DNA of 23,631 nucleotides, from contig JAOTYV010000040.1 of the NCBI GenBank assembly GCA_029861675.1, forward strand, positions 1-23,631, in the 5' to 3' direction. The notes beneath the pieces are model-generated. The model searched no databases and had not been told where the DNA came from. It saw only the letters and a list, made by a program, of their open reading frames with translations. Below, one piece after another: positions 1 through 7,816 of the stretch (positions are counted from its first letter, which is position 1; each line of letters opens with the position of its first letter). The stretch comes from Alphaproteobacteria bacterium (GTDB taxonomy: Bacteria > Pseudomonadota > Alphaproteobacteria > UBA8366). Made by a program: the position numbers and the translations under genes.

Positions 1-1
1 T

Positions 2-205
2 TATGGGTTGACCACTGCGCTCGCATCGATTCCGTTTGAAGTCGAAGCCTTTACCGAGCTTACCCGCCTGCCAATCCTGTACAGCCCGACCCACTATGTC
101 GTCGCCGGCGCAGCGGCGGTGATCGCCGCCGGCATCGCCGGCTACATGCCGGCACGCAGAGCCGCGCGATTGAACCCGGTCGACATCATTCGGGGGGCGG
201 CATGA
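2..205 (+). CDS. ABC transporter permease, C-terminal fragment (MacB/FtsX type)
   Basis: This is the last ~67 residues of a protein that enters from the left edge; the reading frame is open to base 2, so no start is visible. It contains a hydrophobic segment (around bases 90-145) followed by PARRAARLNPVDIIRG, the typical C-terminal signature of FtsX/MacB-type permeases, where the last membrane helix is followed by an ArgAla-rich stretch and an 'xPxxxIR' tail. Its stop codon overlaps the start codon of the downstream ATPase (ATGA at 202-205), so the two are translationally coupled and almost certainly form one transporter. Family knowledge says such systems move lipoproteins, peptides or small molecules out of the inner membrane. 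The substrate cannot be read here. Confidence 0.8.
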   Translation, partial: YGLTTALASIPFEVEAFTELTRLPILYSPTHYVVAGAAAVIAAGIAGYMPARRAARLNPVDIIRGAA

Positions 206-909
206 CAGAAGGTCGCAGGACCGCGCTGGTCGAAACACGAGGGGTCACACGCGTCCTCCCCGGACGGGTACCGGTAACCCTGGTGCGTGATATCGACATG
301 CACCTCGATGCCGGCGAATTCGTAGCGATCACCGGCCCCTCCGGTTCCGGCAAGTCGTCTCTCCTGTATCTGCTCGGATTGCTCGACCGGCCGACCGAAG
401 GCGAAATTTGGGTCGAAGGACGCAATACGGGCATGCTCGATGAAGCCGAACTGGCGCAATTGCGGCTGGAAAAGATGGGCTTCGTATTCCAGTTTCACTT
501 CCTGTTGCCGGAATTCACGGCGCTGGAAAATGTCGTCATTCCAATGCGTAAACTGGGCCGCCGGACGGCAAGCGAACAACGGCGCCACGCCGCGCGCGTG
601 CTCGCCGAAATGGGCATGGCCGAACACCAGGACAAACGGCCGGATCAGCTCTCCGGCGGCGAACGTCAACGCGTCGCAGTCGCCCGCGCCCTGGCAAACG
701 ACCCCCTTTTGATCCTCGCCGATGAACCGACCGGCAACCTCGACAGCGCCAACGCGCGCCGGGTATTCGACCTTTTGGCGTCGCTGGCGCATGAACAGGG
801 CAAGTGCATCGCAGCTATCACACACGATCCAGACCTTGCCGCGCTGACCGACCGGCAAATCCACACGCTCGACGGCCGTATCGTCGACTCAGGGCCGATT
901 GCAGCCTAG
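202..909 (+). CDS. ABC transporter ATP-binding protein (MacB/LolD/DevA type)
   Basis: This 235-residue ABC ATPase is complete. Walker A is GPSGSGKS at residues 45-52 (Lys51), the Q-loop Gln is residue 97, the signature LSGGE is at 150-154, Walker B LLILADE is at 169-175 with catalytic Glu175, and the H-loop His is residue 208. The sequence EPTGNLDS after Walker B is typical of the MacB/LolD/DevA branch, which energises FtsX-like permeases. It overlaps the upstream permease by four bases (ATGA), which points to coupled translation and a shared complex at the cytoplasmic face of the inner membrane. It is more likely an efflux or export component than LolD itself, because the other Lol genes are not visible, but the upstream part of the operon lies outside the window. 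Confidence 0.92.
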   Translation: MTEGRRTALVETRGVTRVLPGRVPVTLVRDIDMHLDAGEFVAITGPSGSGKSSLLYLLGLLDRPTEGEIWVEGRNTGMLDEAELAQLRLEKMGFVFQFHFLLPEFTALENVVIPMRKLGRRTASEQRRHAARVLAEMGMAEHQDKRPDQLSGGERQRVAVARALANDPLLILADEPTGNLDSANARRVFDLLASLAHEQGKCIAAITHDPDLAALTDRQIHTLDGRIVDSGPIAA

Positions 910-972
910 ACGGCACGTCCCTATTGCACATCCCCTGCGCGCAACAGGCATTCGTCTACCTGCAGCGCCGCT

Positions 973-1629
973 TCAGCCAGCGCGTTTCCGGTATTTGCCG
1001 AGATAGGCGATCTTGGCGATGAAATCGGTGGTGTGTTCCGCGGCCATCGGCGCGTGATCGATTTCTTCGAATGTCTCCGATAACAGACGACGCACGTCGC
1101 CGCTGACATCGGCCCAGCCAACATTGGTCGGCACGGCGGTGTGGTGGGTGTTGCAGACGAACAAGCAGGCGCCCGGTTTGAGCGCGTAATTGATCAGCGC
1201 GATATCGTCCCGCGGCTTGGCGCAATGCTGCAGCGACCAGATCGCGATCGCCCCGTCGGCGCGCATGCCGCGGTCGGCCATCGCCTTGAAGGCGGGCCGC
1301 GGCGATACCGCAAATCGTGGACCGTCGACATAGCCGGGCGCGAGCTGGCGCATCGACTGGCTGATATCGACCCCCAGCACGGTGCAGTCATGCCGCGCAA
1401 TCAGCTCCTTCGACATCCGGCCGATGCCGCAACCATAATCGACGATCAGACTCTTGGCGTCCGGCTGCAAAAAGGCGTCGATCTCATCGGCGAGATAGGG
1501 CGTTTCGACCCGCCAGCGATCCTCCGTCGTACTGTCTTCGGCAGTCAGGATGATGCGCTTCGCCTGCTCGATACTATCGACCTCGAACACATCGGGAGCA
1601 TAGATCACGCTTGCTGTATTTTCGGACAC
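973..1629 (-). CDS. class I SAM-dependent methyltransferase
   Basis: This protein of about 218 residues has a Rossmann-fold methyltransferase core: motif I DYGCGIG at residues 64-70 and the acidic residue ending strand 2 in VLGVDIS (Asp88). This is followed by IWSLQHC and LKPGACLFVCN, as in Methyltransf_11/25-type enzymes. The substrate cannot be predicted. I chose the GTG at 1629 because GGGAG sits 8 nt upstream (1638-1642 on the minus strand). An upstream ATG at 1680 would add 17 Arg-rich residues without an obvious ribosome binding site. It stands alone on the minus strand, divergent from metY across a 185-base gap and convergent with the ABC ATPase. Confidence 0.8.
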   Translation of the reverse strand: MSENTASVIYAPDVFEVDSIEQAKRIILTAEDSTTEDRWRVETPYLADEIDAFLQPDAKSLIVDYGCGIGRMSKELIARHDCTVLGVDISQSMRQLAPGYVDGPRFAVSPRPAFKAMADRGMRADGAIAIWSLQHCAKPRDDIALINYALKPGACLFVCNTHHTAVPTNVGWADVSGDVRRLLSETFEEIDHAPMAAEHTTDFIAKIAYLGKYRKRAG

Positions 1630-1637
1630 CGGAGAGT

Positions 1638-1642
1638 CTCCC
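1638..1642 (-). promoter_or_regulatory. ribosome binding site deciding a GTG start
   Basis: GGGAG on the minus strand lies 8 nt before the GTG at 1629. It favours that codon over the in-frame ATG at 1680 as the methyltransferase start. Confidence 0.6.
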
Positions 1643-1724
1643 GCTGGTTTGCCTGTCCGCCGGGCGCGGCGGACGTGCATAATTCATGCGATTTCCATGC
1701 CATAGTGCGCCAAATTCCACCATT

Positions 1725-1792
1725 ACGCTGGTTTGACTTGCAAGCCGCGCCCGCGCCTGTTTCGATATCGCCGAAGGTAGGCGAATAAGCGT
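1725..1792 (+). promoter_or_regulatory. possible structured 5' leader of metY (low confidence)
   Basis: By hand I can fold a three-way arrangement just upstream of the metY ribosome binding site. A closing stem pairs ACGCT (1725-1729) with AGCGT (1788-1792). One hairpin pairs GGTTTG with CAAGCC (1730-1746, one G-U pair), and a second pairs TCGCC with GGCGA (1768-1784). The distal arm ends about 8 bases before the GGAG at 1801-1804. Sulfur-amino-acid genes in alphaproteobacteria often carry SAM-responsive leaders, but this does not match the SAM-II consensus as I remember it. GC-rich DNA folds easily, so this may be chance. Confidence 0.25.
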
Positions 1793-1814
1793 CGAGAACA
1801 GGAGAGCACGTATC

Positions 1815-3113
1815 ATGGCGGCCGACACACCGAATCCCGAAACGATCTGCCTGCACGCAGGCTACCGTAGCGACCCGACGACCGGGGCGGTCGCGGTGCC
1901 GATCTATCAGACCACCTCATACCAGTTCCGCGATACGGAGCACGCGTCGAACCTGTTCGCGCTGCAGGAATTCGGCAATATCTACACCCGCATCATGAAC
2001 CCGACCTCGGACGTGCTGGAGCAGCGGATCACCGCGCTCGATGGCGGCGCCGCCGCGCTTGCCGTCGCGTCGGGCCAGGCCGCGTCGGCGATGTCGATCC
2101 AGAACATCGCGCAAGCGGGCGACAACATCGTTAGCGCGACCGACTTGTATGGCGGCACCTGGAACCTGTTCAACAACACGCTCAAGACGATGGGCATCGA
2201 GACCCGTTTCGTCGATCCCGCCGACCCGGAGGGCTTCCGAAAGGCGACCGACGACAAGACGCGGGCGTATTACGCGGAGACCCTGCCGAACCCGAAGCTC
2301 ACCGTCTTTCCGATCAAGGAAGTCGCCGATATCGGCCGCGAGCTCGGCGTGCCGCTGATCATGGACAACACCGCCGCGCCCATCCTGTGCCGGCCATTCG
2401 ACCATGGCGCGGCGATCATCGTGTACTCGACCACCAAGTATATCGGCGGGCACGGCACCTCGATCGGCGGCATGATCGTCGATGGCGGCAATTTCGACTG
2501 GGAGAAACATGCCGACCGCTTCCCGATGCTGACCCAGCCGGACCCGAGCTATCACGGCGCGGTCTGGACCGAGGCGGTCAAGCCGATCGGCCCAGTCGCC
2601 TACATCATCAAGGCGCGGGTCACGCTGCTGCGCGATATCGGCGCCGCGATGAGCCCGCAAAACGCCTTTCAGTTCATTCAAGGACTGGAAACCCTGCCGC
2701 TGCGCATTCGCGAACACAGCCGCAATGCGGACGCGGTCGCCAAGCACCTGAAAAAGCACAAGAGCGTGACCAAGGTGATCCACCCGAGCCTGCACCAGGA
2801 CGCGGAACAGAAACGCCGCTCCGCCTACTATCTCAAGGGCGGCATGGGCGGCCTGCTGGGCTTCGAGCTCAAGGGCGGCAAGGATGCGGGACGCGCCTTT
2901 ATCGATGCGCTGGAGCTGTTCTACCACGTCGCCAATATCGGCGATGCGCGCTCGCTGGCGATCCACCCGGCGTCGACCACCCATTCGCAGCTCTCGGCGG
3001 AGGAACAGCTCGCCACCGGCGTCACCGACGGCTACGTCCGGCTGTCGATCGGCATCGAGCATATCGACGACATCATCGCCGATCTCGATCAGGCGCTGGC
3101 CAAGGCAACCTGA
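1815..3113 (+). CDS. metY: O-acetylhomoserine sulfhydrylase / aminocarboxypropyltransferase
   Basis: This 432-residue PLP enzyme belongs to the Cys/Met metabolism (gamma-family) group and has the length usual for MetY. Its N-terminus reads CLHAGYRSDPTTGAVAVPIYQTTSY, a MetY hallmark cut short here, followed by YTRIMNPTSDVLEQRI. The PLP-binding lysine is Lys208 in STTKYIGGHG. The C-terminal segment carrying LAIHPASTTHSQLS contains the substrate-carboxylate-binding motif. The family converts O-acetyl-L-homoserine plus sulfide (or methanethiol) to homocysteine (or methionine) in the cytoplasm. The start ATG has GGAG 10 nt upstream (1801-1804). It is followed 29 bases later by a class V aminotransferase-fold gene and then hemB on the same strand. 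O-succinylhomoserine activity cannot be excluded from sequence alone. Confidence 0.92.
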   Translation: MAADTPNPETICLHAGYRSDPTTGAVAVPIYQTTSYQFRDTEHASNLFALQEFGNIYTRIMNPTSDVLEQRITALDGGAAALAVASGQAASAMSIQNIAQAGDNIVSATDLYGGTWNLFNNTLKTMGIETRFVDPADPEGFRKATDDKTRAYYAETLPNPKLTVFPIKEVADIGRELGVPLIMDNTAAPILCRPFDHGAAIIVYSTTKYIGGHGTSIGGMIVDGGNFDWEKHADRFPMLTQPDPSYHGAVWTEAVKPIGPVAYIIKARVTLLRDIGAAMSPQNAFQFIQGLETLPLRIREHSRNADAVAKHLKKHKSVTKVIHPSLHQDAEQKRRSAYYLKGGMGGLLGFELKGGKDAGRAFIDALELFYHVANIGDARSLAIHPASTTHSQLSAEEQLATGVTDGYVRLSIGIEHIDDIIADLDQALAKAT

Positions 3114-3142
3114 CGCAGCGCGGTGCACGAATAGAAACCAAA

Positions 3143-4324
3143 ATGACCATCGATGTCGCGGCCGTCCGCGCCGAAACGCCGGGCGTGCGAAACGTCCTGC
3201 ACCTGAACAACGCCGGCGCGGCACTGCAACCGCAGCCGGTGCTGGACGCGGTGATGGATCATCTGCGGCTGGAAGCCGACCAGGGCGGCTACGAGGCGGC
3301 GCGTCTGGCGGACGCCGCCTTGGAAAATTTTTACACCGCGGCAGCGCGGCTGGTCGGCGGCAAGCCGCGCGAGATCGCCTTCATCGAGAACGCAACCCGG
3401 GCGTGGGACATGGCGTTCTACGCCTTCGACTGGCAGCCCGGCGACCGTATCCTCACGGCGGCGGCGGAATATGCCTCGAACTACATCGCCTATCTTCAAG
3501 TCGCCCGGAAATATGAGGTGGAGATCACGGCGGTGCCCTCGACCCCGGACGGTGAACTGGATACCGGCGCCATGGCCGATGCGGTCGACGACCGGGTCAA
3601 GCTGATCGCCATCACGCACGTGCCGACCAATGGCGGCCTCGTCAACCCGGCCGCGGCGGTCGGCGAGATCGCCAAGCGCCACGACATCCCCTTCCTGCTC
3701 GACGCCTGCCAATCGGTCGGTCAGATGCCGGTCGACGTGAACGCCATCGGCTGCGACATGCTGTCGGCCACCGGCCGCAAATACCTGCGCGGGCCGCGCG
3801 CCACCGGCTTCCTGTGGGTCCGGGAGTCGCTGATCGACCGGCTGGAGCCGCCGTTCCTCGATTTGCATGCGGCGGAGTGGACCGCACCCGACCGGTTCGA
3901 GATCCGCGACGACGCACGGCGCTTCGAAAACTGGGAGTGCAACTTCGCCGGCAAGGTCGGCCTTGGCGTCGCGATCGACTACGCGTCGGAGATCGGCCTG
4001 GAGGCCATCTGGACGCGCGTCCAATTGCTCGCCGACGGCCTGCGCAACCGGCTCTCCGCGTTGCCCGGCGTCACGGTGCGCGACATCGGTGCGGTGCAGG
4101 GCGGCATCGTTTCCTTCACCGCCGACGGGCACGACCCGCAGGATCTCGTCGACGCACTGCGCGCCCGCGCGATCAACGTGTCGAATTCCGGCCGGACGTC
4201 CACGCTCCTCGACATGGATGCGCGCGGCCTGGAGGCGGTGGTCCGCGCCTCCGTCCACTACTACAACACGGAGGAAGAGCTGGACCGCTTCCAGGACGCG
4301 CTGGCGGAGATACTCGGCGGATGA
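3143..4324 (+). CDS. aminotransferase class V-fold PLP enzyme (cysteine desulfurase-like, no catalytic Cys)
   Basis: This protein of 393 residues starts at the ATG at 3143. The frame is open far upstream, but that part only shadows metY. It has the class V fold-type I pattern: LNNAGAAL near the N-terminus, LLDACQSVGQMPVDV with the PLP-ring Asp, and the PLP lysine Lys213 in SATGRKYLRGPRATGF. In SufS/CsdA-type desulfurases a loop with the nucleophilic Cys sits just before the C-terminal RxS..YNTxEE..R motif. Here that loop reads SNSGRTSTLLDMDARG and has no Cys, followed by VVRASVHYYNTEEELDRF. A cysteine desulfurase is therefore unlikely. A C-S lyase (EgtE-like), an isopenicillin-N-epimerase-like enzyme or another lyase would fit. 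Its position directly behind metY suggests a role in sulfur amino acid metabolism, but that is inference. Confidence 0.85.
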   Translation: MTIDVAAVRAETPGVRNVLHLNNAGAALQPQPVLDAVMDHLRLEADQGGYEAARLADAALENFYTAAARLVGGKPREIAFIENATRAWDMAFYAFDWQPGDRILTAAAEYASNYIAYLQVARKYEVEITAVPSTPDGELDTGAMADAVDDRVKLIAITHVPTNGGLVNPAAAVGEIAKRHDIPFLLDACQSVGQMPVDVNAIGCDMLSATGRKYLRGPRATGFLWVRESLIDRLEPPFLDLHAAEWTAPDRFEIRDDARRFENWECNFAGKVGLGVAIDYASEIGLEAIWTRVQLLADGLRNRLSALPGVTVRDIGAVQGGIVSFTADGHDPQDLVDALRARAINVSNSGRTSTLLDMDARGLEAVVRASVHYYNTEEELDRFQDALAEILGG

Positions 4325-4368
4325 TGCGCCGCCTTGACGCTTCGGTTCCAGCGCGTCATGGCGTATAA

Positions 4369-5487
<1,119 letters not shown>

Positions 5488-5494
5488 GGCGAGC

Positions 5495-5926
5495 CTACAG
5501 GGCCAAGCGTATGGTTCCCATGATTCCAGCGTATCCAGCGTCGGATAGTTCGACCGGCTCCGCATCGAACAGCGGCGCCTTGCCCCAGGACGCATCGCCC
5601 TCGGAGCGCGGAATGATGTGCCAGTGCTGGTGCGGCATCATATTGCCGAGATTCGCGTAGTTGAGGCGCGCCGGCCGGAACGCCTGCTGCACCGCGCCCG
5701 CGAGCGCCCTCAACTCGCGGGCAATCGCCGCGAATTCGTCGTCACCGATGGCCAGCAAATCCTCATGATGCGACCGCGTGATGAGAACCACGCTGCCGCG
5801 ATACATCTGGTTCCGGTTGACGAACGCCACAGTGTGATCGAAGTCGGCGATCCACGTCGCGTCCGATTGCGGATCGACGACCAATTGGCAGAATGCACAG
5901 TCGTCTTTGGTTACAGCCACACGCAT
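5495..5926 (-). CDS. HIT family protein (histidine triad nucleotide hydrolase)
   Basis: This 143-residue protein carries the histidine triad HQHWH at residues 99-103 (His99, His101, His103), preceded by LNYANLGNMMP. HIT enzymes hydrolyse nucleoside phosphoramidates, dinucleoside polyphosphates or adenylylated intermediates in the cytoplasm. The N-terminus has a CAFC pair (Cys10, Cys13), as in HIT proteins that bind zinc, but the rest of a zinc site is not obvious. The start is ambiguous: AAGGAG lies only 2 nt before the ATG at 5926 but 8 nt before an in-frame GTG at 5920, so MAVTKDDCAFC may be the real N-terminus. It is the last gene of a likely minus-strand run with the TauE/SafE exporter (75 bases upstream) and a hydrolase. 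Confidence 0.88.
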   Translation of the reverse strand: MRVAVTKDDCAFCQLVVDPQSDATWIADFDHTVAFVNRNQMYRGSVVLITRSHHEDLLAIGDDEFAAIARELRALAGAVQQAFRPARLNYANLGNMMPHQHWHIIPRSEGDASWGKAPLFDAEPVELSDAGYAGIMGTIRLAL

Positions 5927-6000
5927 AACTCCTTCACCTAAAAATCATCTACGCTGTCCCCGTCCCGCCAGTCCAGGTCGCGCGCCAACGGCTCGCCGCA

Positions 6001-6780
6001 TTAGCCCGCCGCGAAGTCGCGTATCGAGTGCGCCATTGTAACCACCCCGATGGCGGCCAGCGCCAGCAATGCCGCCAGCCGGTAATGCCGGTGTCCGCTG
6101 TGCGAGAAGAATCGCGCGCCGACCCAGGTCGACACAACGTACAGCGGCACCAGCACGATACTGATGAGCACGACTTCGCGCGTAAAGAGGCCGTGATACC
6201 AAAGCGGCACCAACGAGCACAGGGTGAGCGCATTCACCACGCCGATAACGTTCGCGCGCTGCTGATGCGACGTGCCCGGCCGCGACAGCGCGATTGCGAC
6301 CGCGGGGGGCCCGCCGACGCCGCCGGCGCCCTGCACGAGCCCGGCGGCCGCGCCCGCGTAAATCAGGCCAAACCGTCCTGACCCGACCGGCAACCGCCAA
6401 CCGCGATACAGCATGACCACCATCAACAGGACGAAACCCGAAATGGCGATCTTCATCAAATCGGCATTGACCGAGACCAATATCCAGGTGCCCAACGGCG
6501 CGGCCGCGAAGGTCGCAAGCCCGAAGGGAACGACGAAACGCCGCTCCGAATAGCGAATTGCGTTTGGCATGAGCTGACACATGGCGGGTATTCCGGCGAG
6601 GCTGGAGATCGGCACGGCGACAACCGGGCCAAGGACGATACTCAGCACCAAGACGATGACCAGCGCCGCCCCGAACCCGACGAAGCCGCGCAAAAATCCG
6701 GCCAGAAGCACCGCACCGGCGACCACCGCCATGGAGGCGTACGACACGCCGCCGAAGAGTCCTTGCAGCGTTTCAGGCAT
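6001..6780 (-). CDS. TauE/SafE family sulfite/anion exporter
   Basis: This 259-residue polytopic inner-membrane protein has about eight hydrophobic segments. The family's paired glycine-rich repeat motifs are visible: LLAGFLRGFVGFGAALV near residues 25-41 and AGAAAGLVQGAGGVGGPP near 140-157. Members export sulfite, sulfoacetate or other small organosulfur anions, though many are uncharacterised. The gene starts 12 bases after the stop of the upstream alpha/beta hydrolase and is followed by the HIT gene on the same strand, so it is probably cotranscribed with both. No strong ribosome binding site precedes the ATG, which is compatible with translational coupling to the hydrolase. The substrate is unknown. 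Confidence 0.88.
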   Translation of the reverse strand: MPETLQGLFGGVSYASMAVVAGAVLLAGFLRGFVGFGAALVIVLVLSIVLGPVVAVPISSLAGIPAMCQLMPNAIRYSERRFVVPFGLATFAAAPLGTWILVSVNADLMKIAISGFVLLMVVMLYRGWRLPVGSGRFGLIYAGAAAGLVQGAGGVGGPPAVAIALSRPGTSHQQRANVIGVVNALTLCSLVPLWYHGLFTREVVLISIVLVPLYVVSTWVGARFFSHSGHRHYRLAALLALAAIGVVTMAHSIRDFAAG

Positions 6781-6792
6781 GCGGCCGGCGAC

Positions 6793-7632
6793 TCATCCCG
6801 TCAGCCATTCCCTAACCGCCGCGATCTGATCCGGCGCCATCAAGGCCGGCGCGTGACCGCACCCCTCGAACTCGACAAGCGTCGCCTTGGGTCCGCGCCG
6901 GGTCATCTCCCCGGCCGTCTCGGCCGGCAACAGGTCGGATTCCGCGCCGCGCAGAACCAGGACGGGGCATTGAATGGCGTCCCAGAACGCCCACAGGTCG
7001 ACATCCGGCAAGGGCGCGCCCTTGAAGGCGTTGCCGATCGCCGGATCGTAGGCGAGGCCGTAGCCGCCTTCGTCGAGGCGGCGTGCGCCATGCTCAGCCA
7101 TATGCCGCCAGTCGCCGTCGGTTAAGTCACCGAAGGACGCATGGACGGTGCGCAAATAATCCTCGACCCCGGCGACATCGTCGAAATGCGGATCCTTGCC
7201 CACATAGTCGCCGATGCGCGCCAGCGCGGCCTTGGGGATGAACGGTCCGACATCGTTCAGCACCAACCGGCGCACCGGCGTGCCCGGCATCGCCGCCGCC
7301 AGCATACCCATGATGCCGCCCATCGATGTGCCGACCCAGTCCACCGTTTCGGCACCCAGCCGCGCCAGCAGCGTCACCATGTCCGCCACATAGAGCGGAT
7401 TGGCATAGCCCGCCGGATCGGCGAGCCAATCGCTGCGCCCGCGCCCGGCCACGTCGGGACAGACCACCCGGAAGCTGTCCTCCAACGCGCCGGCGAGCCG
7501 GTCGAAGTCGCGGCCGTTGCGCGTCAACCCGTGCACGCATAGCAGCGTCCCGTTTCCCGGCGCGCCCCAATCCGCATAGGCGATCCGGTGAAACCCGCCC
7601 GGTCCCGCGCAGAGGACTGTCGACTCCGTCAT
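6793..7632 (-). CDS. alpha/beta fold hydrolase
   Basis: This protein of about 279 residues belongs to the alpha/beta hydrolase superfamily. The oxyanion-hole motif VHGLTRNG is at residues 33-40, the nucleophile elbow GTSMGG at 101-106 (Ser103), the acid is probably the Asp in LRGAESDLLP, and the catalytic His lies in GCGHAPAL near the C-terminus. The pattern resembles esterases and the MhpC/HOD-type hydrolases. The substrate cannot be deduced. I start it at the ATG at 7632; the ATG at 7638 adds two residues and is equally plausible. The frame remains open to 7722, but that stretch translates a dispersed repeat and should not be included. It heads the run hydrolase, TauE/SafE exporter, HIT. 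Confidence 0.88.
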   Translation of the reverse strand: MTESTVLCAGPGGFHRIAYADWGAPGNGTLLCVHGLTRNGRDFDRLAGALEDSFRVVCPDVAGRGRSDWLADPAGYANPLYVADMVTLLARLGAETVDWVGTSMGGIMGMLAAAMPGTPVRRLVLNDVGPFIPKAALARIGDYVGKDPHFDDVAGVEDYLRTVHASFGDLTDGDWRHMAEHGARRLDEGGYGLAYDPAIGNAFKGAPLPDVDLWAFWDAIQCPVLVLRGAESDLLPAETAGEMTRRGPKATLVEFEGCGHAPALMAPDQIAAVREWLTG

Positions 7633-7679
7633 TCCCATCCGGATTTGATTCCGCCTTGGATTTGACTGCCAAATACAGG

Positions 7680-7762
7680 CGTCATTCCGGACGGCGCATA
7701 GCGTCGATCCGGAATCCACCAATCCCAGAATTCCCTGGATACCCGCCTACGCGGGTATGACG
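7680..7762. repeat. dispersed double-hairpin intergenic repeat, copy 1
   Basis: This 83-bp element is closely matched by a second copy at 20594-20675 in the same orientation. It is built of two perfect hairpins: ATTCCGGA/TCCGGAAT (7684-7691 and 7708-7715, 16-nt loop) and ATACCCGC/GCGGGTAT (7739-7746 and 7751-7758, 4-nt loop CTAC), separated by a variable spacer. The outer ends CGTCAT and ATGACG are inverted repeats. It lies between the decarboxylase and the alpha/beta hydrolase, both on the minus strand, just upstream of the hydrolase start. It resembles REP/dRS3-like extragenic palindromes of proteobacteria and could act as a terminator or RNA stabiliser. Confidence 0.88.
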
Positions 7763-7816
7763 AAATTGATGTGATACTGCTATTGGATAATTTCATAAAA
7801 CATCGGGCCCAATATT

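Noticed and set aside
1725..1792. SAM-II riboswitch before metY
   Set aside because: Only fragments of the consensus are present; the core GATTT and the downstream TAAA element are missing. I kept it only as an unassigned structured leader.
2387..3142. N-terminal extension of the class V enzyme over the end of metY
   Set aside because: The protein family begins at MTIDVAAVRAETPG; the upstream part is out-of-frame metY sequence.
1917..3224. 435-codon open frame antisense to metY
   Set aside because: It is a high-GC shadow: Arg/Asp/Ala-rich with no recognisable domain, while metY on the other strand is clear.
3089..4258. 389-codon frame antisense to the class V enzyme
   Set aside because: Composition is typical of an antisense shadow in GC-rich DNA; no motif or ribosome binding site.
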